15,000 nt of DNA from Theodoxus fluviatilis (lineage: Eukaryota; Mollusca; Gastropoda; Cycloneritida; Neritidae): contig JAWQFJ010020699.1 in NCBI GenBank assembly GCA_034096865.1, positions 1-15,000 of the forward strand, in the 5' to 3' direction. Positions 1 through 6,220 of the stretch are shown one piece after another (position 1 is the stretch's first letter; every line of letters begins with the position of its first letter). Below the pieces are notes generated by a model. That model had not been told where the DNA came from, made no database searches, and saw nothing but the letters and a program-made list of their open reading frames with translations. The position numbers were made by a program, and so were the translations under genes.

Positions 1-154
1 AGCTCTCAAATCTAGCTTTAGATAACCCAGCCAGCAGTTAGGAAATTGTGTCAGGGTGGGATTTTGAAAAGGACAAAGGAGATTTGAACGTTTCTACTGC
101 GTAGAGCCTGTGCCAAAAATAGGACTGGTCAGTGTGGGGAACAAAAGGCCCAGT

Positions 155-323
155 CTCGTGATGACGGCCTCGTGATGCAGATCGCTTGGTCAACAACTCG
201 TGACCATAGCAGACAAAGAATCCGGCTTGTAAACAAGATCTTGTGACCGGGGTCTCGTGATGAGGGCAAGATGGCGTCTGGAGCGCGATTGGTCAGCACC
301 GGACACTGAGTGCATCTATAAAA
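155..323 (+). promoter_or_regulatory. U3 promoter of 5' LTR: repeated CTCGTGA motifs, CCAAT and TATA boxes
   Basis: Four copies of CTCGTGA (155, 169, 197 and 254) lead into an inverted CCAAT box (ATTGG, 288-292) and TATAAAA at 317-323, followed by a pyrimidine-rich stretch where initiation would be expected, roughly 25-35 bp downstream. The arrangement is typical of an RNA polymerase II LTR promoter. The repeated CTCGTGA motif could bind an activator, but no factor is identified. The 3' LTR carries the same block, with TATAAAA at 4726-4732. Confidence 0.6.
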
Positions 324-663
324 CCCTCCCCGACCCTCTCCCTCTCTCTCTTCCTGCCAACACCTCGCGCCACACCTGCCCGCCGCACCTGACCGTGCGA
401 CGGAAAGCGCTGGAGGTCAACCAGAGGGGACGGAATGCGAATCCGCCGCCCAGCCGAGAGAGCATCAGGCAGTCAGGCCTGATTAGCCCCGACCCACGCC
501 ATGACCACGGTTCAAGCCTCAACGCCCGCCCCCACGCCAACCGCCATGACGAGGCAACTGACCACGCTACGCCTGACCTACTCCACGTTTCACCTAGGAG
601 GGGAGACGAAAGATGGAACCCTCCCTTCCACCAGCCTCACGCTTCAACGAGCCCTGACCAGGC

Positions 664-671
664 TATAAATA
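664..671 (+). promoter_or_regulatory. Second TATA-like box within the LTR
   Basis: TATAAATA sits about 350 bp downstream of the first TATA box, with a TCATCA initiator-like sequence near 697. It may be an alternative promoter or chance. It is repeated at 5073-5080 in the 3' LTR. Confidence 0.3.
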
Positions 672-998
672 ACCCGACGTTAATGGCCCATCGTTTCATC
701 ACCCCTGTCAGAAAGACACTTCATTCAACGGCAGTCAGCAGAGGCTGACACAATCAGATAAGTTGTATCACAAAAGCTGGCTGGCTAAACCTTACATTTT
801 GATACCTTAAATTAGTTACCTTAAGAATTATCATTTCATCTGTATTATTAAACGTCATCTTTAAAGTTCAATTCACACTTTCTCCTCTGTACGGTCTTGT
901 TCACTTGCATGGCATGGAATGAATGAAAGAATGTTATGGAACGGAAAGAAAAACCCCTAGACGAACCTCTCTTGAATGGGAGATAAAGAGCCCCGTTC

Positions 999-1138
999 GT
1001 AACAATTGGGAGCTCAGTCCGGAATTTGAATCATTGGTAAAATTGTGTAACAATTGGGTAGCTCAGTCCGAGATTTGAATCATTGGTAAAACTTTGTAAC
1101 AGTTGAGATATTCATAAGAGATTTGAATCAATCATTCC
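999..1138 (+). repeat. Three tandem copies of the LTR-end/PBS leader unit (period 48-49 bp)
   Basis: Units start at 999, 1047 and 1096, each with GTAACA(A/G)TTG, and each holds the phrase GATTTGAATCA or a near variant (AATTTGAATCA in the first). The first two are very similar (GCTCAGTCC, then CATTGGTAAAA) and the third is more diverged. The first unit spans the true LTR end (1004), so the LTR terminus and primer binding site have been locally duplicated downstream. Confidence 0.8.
1007..1032 (+). promoter_or_regulatory. Primer binding site, tRNA-Pro-like
   Basis: Two bases after the LTR end begins TGGGAGCTCAGTCCGGAATT. From memory, gammaretroviral tRNA-Pro sites read TGGGGGCTCGTCCGGGAT. The present site matches with two substitutions and one inserted A, and the similarity continues into the T-loop complement (TTTGAA). 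It would prime minus-strand DNA synthesis from the tRNA 3' end. A second, slightly different PBS-like copy lies at about 1056-1080. The mismatches leave open a different host tRNA. Confidence 0.65.
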
Positions 1139-1344
1139 ATCCACTGTAATAGAAATTGGAGCTGTGAGAAACTGTTTTTCTAGAATATTGACCTATTGGA
1201 AAAGAGTGAGCGAGCTGTGTTTCTGAACGAAAGATTGTGTTGTCAACTCTGTTACTTTGACTTGCTTTACCTGTGAAAGGAGCTCATGCATTTCATTGTG
1301 TATTGATCAGACTGACAATCGACGTGACATTTTTGCTTAGGTGA

Positions 1345-1356
1345 TGACAGGTAAGA
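1345..1356 (+). promoter_or_regulatory. Candidate 5' splice site in the element leader
   Basis: The sequence GACAG|GTAAGAA matches the animal 5' splice consensus closely, with the cut after 1350. It lies 48 bp upstream of the gag ATG and 10 bp after an acceptor-like TTTTTGCTTAG ending at 1340. Use of this donor would give a spliced RNA lacking part or all of gag. No downstream acceptor is assigned, so function is unproven. Confidence 0.3.
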
Positions 1357-1398
1357 ATTAGAATTTTGGACAACCTTAGCTGAGTTTGAAGATAAGTC

Positions 1399-3978
1399 AT
1401 GGACACAGTCACGAATTTTATCACAAACGTAGATGTACAAATCCTAAGTAAAGCCACAAAGAAAGAATTGTTGCAGATTGCCGAGCACTTTGAAATCAGT
1501 ATCAAAAAAGGGAGGGTCGAGATCATCAGAGCACAATTGATAGAGGGTCTGAGAAACAAGGAAATTCTGGTAGATTCAGGGAAGGAGGCAGAACTTGATT
1601 TTAACATGGCAAGTCTAAATCAAGCAGAGGAAGAAGTAGGTCAAAATTCTGGTCGTTCGACACCAGGGAGTAGAAATGGAATGGCAAGCATGCCAGACCC
1701 ATTAGAACTTAGGAAGCTTGAGATGCAGCACGAGTTAGCACTGAGAAAGATGGAGCTAGAGATGCAGAAAGAAGTCAAACTTAGAGAACTAGAACTACAA
1801 TCCAGAGATAGGAGAGAATCCAGTGGTAGTAGCAGCAGTGAGCCGGTCACCGTGAAGGTAGACAAAGTTCCAGCATTTGATGAGGCAAATCTGGAAAGCT
1901 ATTTTGAGTACTTTGAGAAGACTGCTATCACCTGGAACTGGCCCAGAGAAAAGTGGACAGCACTCCTACAGTCCGTGCTAGTAGGAAAAGCACGCGACGT
2001 TTTTGTTTCTCTAACTACAGAAGACAGTCAGGACTATGTGAGAGTGAAGGAAGCTATCTTGAGGGAGTACCAACTCGTACCTGAAAGCTATAGAAAGAAA
2101 TTCCGTAGCCTGCAGAAAGCAGAGAGAAAAACTTTCAGAGAATTTGCTCATGATCTAAGAACCACGTTTGACAGGTGGTTGCGGGCAGAAGAGGTGGGAA
2201 ATAGCTATGAGAAGCTCAGGGAGACAATGCTCATGGAGGCGTTTCATGAGAGAGTGACTGACGATCTCAGGATGCATCTCTCAGATCGCAGGGTAGAAAC
2301 CCTAGATCAGGCCGCTACGGTATGCGACACGTACGCGGCAGTGCACTGCCAAGTAGGGAATGCAGGGAGAGGGAATTCTCCAGCACAAGGGAAGTTCGGA
2401 GGTGGGAAGCCTCACCAGAGAGCATATGACCATTCTAAGAATGGAAGTCATAGTCGAGGGAGCCATGCAGGGCATAGGAACCAGGGTGGAGAGAAACGGG
2501 AAGGGATAGACCTTTCCCAAATCCAGTGCTATCGATGTAAGGAATTCGGCCATTTCTCCAGAGATTGCCGTCTTAACCAACCAACGTCTCATTCTATGTT
2601 TGCGTGTCGCGTGTTCAGGGAGCAGCCCAAAACGCAGTGGCTAGGCAGGGAGGGTGTAGAACCCCAGAAAGGAGACGAATCTCGCCCGATCACCGGTCTC
2701 GGACCGAGAGGGGAATTCGATCCTTACATCAGTCAAGGACTGATAGGATTGCCAGGCGGAACGAAGCAACGTGTCCGAATGCTTAGAGATACTGGCGCGA
2801 ATGTGACGATAGTGCGCGGTGATGTACTGCCGTTCAATAGCCGAGAGACAGACAGGAGGACTTGGTTGTCAGGAATCATTCCTGGAGTCGGGAAATACGT
2901 TCCCACCCATCAGGTAGAGATAGAGAGCGCTCTAGTCTCAGGAACGGTGCAAGTAGCAGTTCTAGATGGGATGATAGGCTGTGGAAGCTTTGACGTCATT
3001 TTGGGTAATGACTTAGTGCCGCCTGCCAGGCAGGTCGAGCTAACCCTAACTTCACCCCAGGTGGTGACAGTAGATAAGGAGAAGGAGACAGGTTTCTCAG
3101 CATGTGAGGTGACACGTGCGCGTGGAAGAGAAGCAGAAAGGGAGACAGATATCTCGGAGACCTCCCTAGGAGAGAATGTAGAGACAGTAGTCCGAGGAGA
3201 GAAATCAGACCTAGAGGTCAGAGACAGGAGTCAGACAGAGAAGTCGGACACAGAAGTCAGCGACGGGAGTCGAAAGGAAGAGTCAGATACAGGGCAGGAC
3301 AGCGACGTACCTAGCCAGAGATCGGAGGGGAATACAGAGGCGGATGCCAGTACAGGCACCCCAGTAGAGGTAAACTCTAGCAAGGAAGACAACCTGTTAG
3401 AGGAACAGACGGGAGATAGAGAGCTCAAACCCCTGTTTGAGCAAGTCATCCCCCAGGAAGTAGTGCAAGTGGAGAGAGGAGACAGAGAAGAAGCAATAGT
3501 GCAGGTGGAGAGAGAAAACAAGGCAAGCGTGAAAGCGTGTCTGTGTTTATCGGTTCCTGCCGATAGTGGTGTGAATGTCATGAAGGGTGACAGAGCAGAA
3601 GAGAGCAGCGAGAGTGACCACGTTGGGATGGAGAGTGAGAGATACCAGAGAAGTGTATCGAGCGAACGCTATCCACGGCGAGATGTCCAATTGAGAAGAG
3701 TGCCCGAGGCTAGCTTAGGAGGTGAGAAATGTGTGTCTTTCCCAGGGGTGACAGTGGAACGAAGAGACGTGTGTGTGAAAGAAGAGGAGGAGAGGACAGT
3801 TGAAGGAATGATGAGTGTACTACAGCCCCATGTGGCCATGGAGGACTGCAAGAGGGAGGCGAGGACTGAATCTCGTGTAGAGACAGGGATGGAAAGTGCC
3901 GAGCCCAGGGAGACCCCAGGTGGCGGGTGGACAGTGCGTGTTAATGACTGTCCCGACGAGGCAAAGCAGAGAGGGTGA
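1399..3978 (+). CDS. Gag-protease polyprotein of LTR retrotransposon, lacking pol
   Basis: This is an intact 859-residue frame. The ATG has a good context (G at -3 and +4) and an in-frame TAA two codons upstream. Residues ~15-51 look like a SAP-type helical segment. Residues ~102-138 are a charged heptad-like coiled coil. Residues ~158-317 form an all-alpha Gag core with a SCAN-like half (YRKKFRSL, then FDRWL). A CCHC zinc knuckle follows at C377, C380, H385 and C390. A retropepsin-type aspartic protease has its active site at D464-T-G-A and its flap-end motif I534-L-G. Residues ~556-859 are low-complexity, rich in Glu, Ser, Arg and Asp, with repeated KSD and VQVER phrases and no recognisable domain. 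Gag would assemble RNA-packaging particles and the protease would cleave it. Missing RT and integrase make the element dependent on a partner. Confidence 0.9.
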   Translation: MDTVTNFITNVDVQILSKATKKELLQIAEHFEISIKKGRVEIIRAQLIEGLRNKEILVDSGKEAELDFNMASLNQAEEEVGQNSGRSTPGSRNGMASMPDPLELRKLEMQHELALRKMELEMQKEVKLRELELQSRDRRESSGSSSSEPVTVKVDKVPAFDEANLESYFEYFEKTAITWNWPREKWTALLQSVLVGKARDVFVSLTTEDSQDYVRVKEAILREYQLVPESYRKKFRSLQKAERKTFREFAHDLRTTFDRWLRAEEVGNSYEKLRETMLMEAFHERVTDDLRMHLSDRRVETLDQAATVCDTYAAVHCQVGNAGRGNSPAQGKFGGGKPHQRAYDHSKNGSHSRGSHAGHRNQGGEKREGIDLSQIQCYRCKEFGHFSRDCRLNQPTSHSMFACRVFREQPKTQWLGREGVEPQKGDESRPITGLGPRGEFDPYISQGLIGLPGGTKQRVRMLRDTGANVTIVRGDVLPFNSRETDRRTWLSGIIPGVGKYVPTHQVEIESALVSGTVQVAVLDGMIGCGSFDVILGNDLVPPARQVELTLTSPQVVTVDKEKETGFSACEVTRARGREAERETDISETSLGENVETVVRGEKSDLEVRDRSQTEKSDTEVSDGSRKEESDTGQDSDVPSQRSEGNTEADASTGTPVEVNSSKEDNLLEEQTGDRELKPLFEQVIPQEVVQVERGDREEAIVQVERENKASVKACLCLSVPADSGVNVMKGDRAEESSESDHVGMESERYQRSVSSERYPRRDVQLRRVPEASLGGEKCVSFPGVTVERRDVCVKEEEERTVEGMMSVLQPHVAMEDCKREARTESRVETGMESAEPRETPGGGWTVRVNDCPDEAKQRG

Positions 3979-4348
3979 AGACGGCGTGAATGGAAGAAAC
4001 GGAAGAAAGGAAGAGAAGTCTGAACTTGGAGGAATGGTCGAATGGGGATGAAAAAATGGATATGTCTGTCTGACTAGACCTATAGTTCACTAGCTGACGA
4101 CAACGACCAGAGACATATGTAACCTTTCACAGGTAGAAGCAAACATGTGTCTATCCTCCTGTGTTTTCCCCTTTCTGTCTTTGCATGCCACTGTATTGAT
4201 GTATTCACAATGGATAGTGATTAGAAAATATGTAACTGTCAGAGAAGGTTACAACCTTATATGAAGTAGACTAATGATGTGTTGAATAGTCAATTACCCC
4301 ATCGTGAATTCCAAATCCCCTGTAATTCACGACTTTTAGGTGTGGAGG
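3979..4348 (+). other. 3' untranslated internal segment of the element
   Basis: These 370 bp between the Gag-protease stop and the 3' LTR contain no pol homology that I can see. A 27-codon frame at 3990-4073 begins directly after a TGA (TGAATG) and encodes a charged peptide ending in DMSV. It may be the tail of a deleted pol frame or chance. The pol deletion junction, if there was one, probably lies near the start of this segment. Confidence 0.6.
4338..4348 (+). promoter_or_regulatory. Polypurine-like tract next to the 3' LTR
   Basis: AGGTGTGGAGG directly precedes the inferred LTR start TGTGATG. It is interrupted by two T residues, so it is a weak tract. Its position fits priming of plus-strand DNA synthesis, and it was used to choose 4349 rather than 4341 as the LTR start. 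Confidence 0.5.
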
Positions 4349-4725
4349 TGTGATGAATGGAGAGATTTTGTTGTAAGTTAGTTGTATGAATAAGTATATG
4401 AGCCAGCCAGCTCTCAAATCTAGCTTTTAGATAACCCAGCCAGCAGTTAGGAAATTGTGTCAGGGTGGGATTTTGAAAAGGACAAAGGAGATTTGAACGT
4501 TTCTACTGCGTAGAGCCTGTGCCAAAAATAGGACTGGTCAGTGTGGGGAACAAAAGGCCCAGTCTCGTGATGACGGCCTCGTGATGCAGATCGCTTGGTC
4601 AACAACTCGTGACCATAGCAGACAAAGAATCCGGCTTGTAAACAAGATCTTGTGACCGGGGTCTCGTGATGAGGGCAAGATGGCGTCTGGAGCGCGATTG
4701 GTCAACACCGGACACTGAGTGCATC

Positions 4726-4732
4726 TATAAAA
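4726..4732 (+). promoter_or_regulatory. TATA box of 3' LTR
   Basis: TATAAAA lies at the position equivalent to 317-323, with ATTGG upstream at 4697-4701. If active, this promoter would read outward into the flanking DNA at 5414 and beyond. Confidence 0.5.
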
Positions 4733-5255
4733 CCCTCCCCGACCCTCTCCCTCTCTCTCTTCCTGCCAACACCTCGCGCCACACCTGCCCGCCGCACCTG
4801 ACCGTGCGACGGAAAGCGCTGGAGGTCAACCAGAGGGGACGGAATGCGAATCCGCCGCCCAGCCGAGAGAGCATCAGGCAGTCATGCCTGATTAGCCCCG
4901 ACCCACGCCATGACCACGGTTTAAGCCTCAACGCCCGCCCCCACGCCAACCGCCATGACGAGGCAACTGACCACGCTACGCCTGACCTACTCCACGTTTC
5001 ACCTAGGAGGGGAGACGAAAGATGGAACCCTCCCTTCCACCAGCCTCACGCTTCAACGAGCCCTGACCAGGCTATAAATAACCCGACGTTAATGGCCCAT
5101 CGTTTCATCACCCCTGTCAGAAAGACACTTCATTCAACGGCAGTCAGCAGAGGCTGACACAATCAGATAAGTTGTATCACAAAAGCTGGCTGGCTAAACC
5201 TTACATTTTGATACCTTAAATTAGTTACCTTAAGAATTATCATTTCATCTGTATT

Positions 5256-5261
5256 ATTAAA
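5256..5261 (+). terminator. Candidate polyadenylation signal ATTAAA in 3' LTR
   Basis: ATTAAA is followed 40-65 bp later by a GT-rich stretch (TCTGTACGGTCTTGTTC), the usual layout of an animal cleavage and polyadenylation site. The same signal at 847-852 in the 5' LTR would have to be bypassed. If transcription starts after the first TATA box, R would be unusually long (about 0.5 kb). Confidence 0.4.
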
Positions 5262-5413
5262 CGTCATCTTTAAAGTTCAATTCACACTTTCTCCTCTGTA
5301 CGGTCTTGTTCACTTGCATGGCATGGAATGAATGAAAGAATGTTATGGAACGGAAAGAAAAACCCCTAGACGAACCTCTCTTGAATGGGAGATAAAGAGC
5401 CCCGTTCGTAACA

Positions 5414-5569
5414 AAGCGCATGTGCAAACACGCACACACACACACACACCAACTCACGCACGAATGCGCTCGCACATATACATGTTCACGCACGCACGAG
5501 CATACACATACACATACGCACAAGCATACAAAGACGCATGCGCACACGCTCGTGTGAGCAAACGCACAT

Positions 5570-5611
<42 letters not shown>

Positions 5612-5620
5612 CTGCACACA
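5414..5620 (+). repeat. Interrupted (CA)n / CGCA microsatellite at element flank
   Basis: CA-rich sequence with GCAC, GCAT and CGCA interruptions leads into a pure (CA)n run around 5573-5610. It abuts the 3' LTR end exactly, so the element inserted in or beside a microsatellite. Long frames on both strands here are products of the dinucleotide repeat, not genes. Confidence 0.9.
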
Positions 5621-6220
5621 CAAAAACAATCTTGACAGTCAGCGAGCAAATCATCTCCGTCTCTTCGTGTTTGTCTCTTGGGTGGGTACATCACGGTCCA
5701 TGAAATACTGTTGTTGAATGTTACTCGAGAGGTTGTTTACACGTGTCTGGCCAAGAAGTAAATCAGTACAGACGGTTCCGTAGATACTGCGAGTGCAGGA
5801 ATGGGTGGCTTGGATCTGATGAAGAAAGCAAAAAGACCGGAGACTTAGGCACAACACGAGCATCTCTGATCTGATAAGGACACAATGTGGTGAGACAACT
5901 ACTGGGGCCTCACTTTCAAGTCAGTGTGATTCTTCAACCCCATCAACGGATCGGTGTTTTCGCCTCGTCTTTGCACAATATTACTGATCGGAATACTGGT
6001 TTTAAATAAAACCATCATCACTATCTCCGCCTCCGACAACACCACAACCATCATCGTATCCTCATCCCCCAAACTTTACCCCCACCCCACCTTCCTGCAC
6101 ACACGCATACAATGCCTGTCCACTTTTACGTTCTTCACTCTATTCTTACGACATTTCTGCAATTTTCAAGTCATACTGCGTAAGCTGAAGAGCTGACGTT
6201 CTCTCCCCCCCCCCCCATAA
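5621..6220. other. Unassigned sequence between microsatellite and hAT relic
   Basis: No recognisable gene or RNA is visible. A 12-base C run at 6205-6216 sits just before the start of hAT-like coding similarity and, with the preceding TCTC, could be a polypyrimidine tract of an old 3' splice site (AG at 6223-6224). The 5' part of the hAT gene was not found here. Confidence 0.6.

Larger units (their letters stand above)
1..1004 (+). repeat. 5' LTR (first ~60 bp outside window)
   Basis: This segment matches 4409-5413 almost perfectly. The differences I found are one extra T in the T-run at 4423-4426, G296 versus A4705, G476 versus T4885 and C513 versus T4922. By comparison with the 3' copy the LTR starts about 60 bp before the window. 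It carries a CCAAT box, two TATA-like boxes, an ATTAAA signal and a perfect hairpin (GTCAGC / GCTGAC, 734-749, 4-nt loop). The near-identity means recent insertion, since both LTRs are identical at integration. Confidence 0.93.
1..5413 (+). mobile_element. Non-autonomous Gypsy-like LTR retrotransposon (gag-pro only), 5' end cut by window
   Basis: Two direct terminal repeats of about 1 kb flank a primer-binding-site-like leader, a Gag-protease frame and a purine-rich tract, in the order expected of an LTR retrotransposon. The 3' LTR begins TGTGATGAA and ends TTCGTAACA, giving imperfect TGT...ACA termini (7 of 9 terminal bases are complementary). The internal region is about 3.3 kb and has no reverse transcriptase, RNase H, integrase or envelope. 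I infer that it is mobilised in trans by an autonomous relative, comparable in concept to the gag-only TR-GAG elements described in plants. The Gag core resembles the Gypsy lineage (Gmr1-like) from which vertebrate SCAN domains derive; that placement is from remembered family patterns. The target-site duplication cannot be checked because the 5' flank is outside the window. Confidence 0.9.
4349..5413 (+). repeat. 3' LTR, complete (~1065 bp)
   Basis: This copy has TGTGATGAA at its start and TTCGTAACA at its end, and is nearly identical to 1-1004 over the shared 1004 bp. The end is fixed by loss of similarity after AACAA: the 5' copy continues into the PBS, whereas this copy enters CA-rich flank (AAGCGCATG). 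The start is inferred from the terminal inverted repeat and purine tract, since the matching part of the 5' LTR is outside the window. Confidence 0.85.

Noticed and set aside
1049..1085. tRNA-like A box (TAGCTCAGTCCG) and B-box-like GATTTGAATCA in the leader, suggesting a tRNA or SINE.
   Set aside because: The two motifs are almost adjacent rather than 30 or more bases apart, no cloverleaf forms, and the sequence is better explained as the complement of a tRNA 3' end, i.e. a duplicated primer binding site.
2302..2592. Minus-strand and alternative plus-strand frames within the gag-pro region.
   Set aside because: They overlap the intact 859-codon frame carrying CCHC and DTG motifs and have no similarity of their own.
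3979..4348. Residual reverse transcriptase or integrase sequence.
   Set aside because: I looked for catalytic DD-type and zinc-binding HHCC-type patterns in the three plus frames and saw none; the segment is also too short.
5954..6196. 80-codon frame with hydrophobic stretches (possible secreted or membrane peptide).
   Set aside because: It starts without a supported initiation context, is Thr/Ser/Leu-rich by composition, and has no repeat or cysteine pattern or neighbouring signals to support it.
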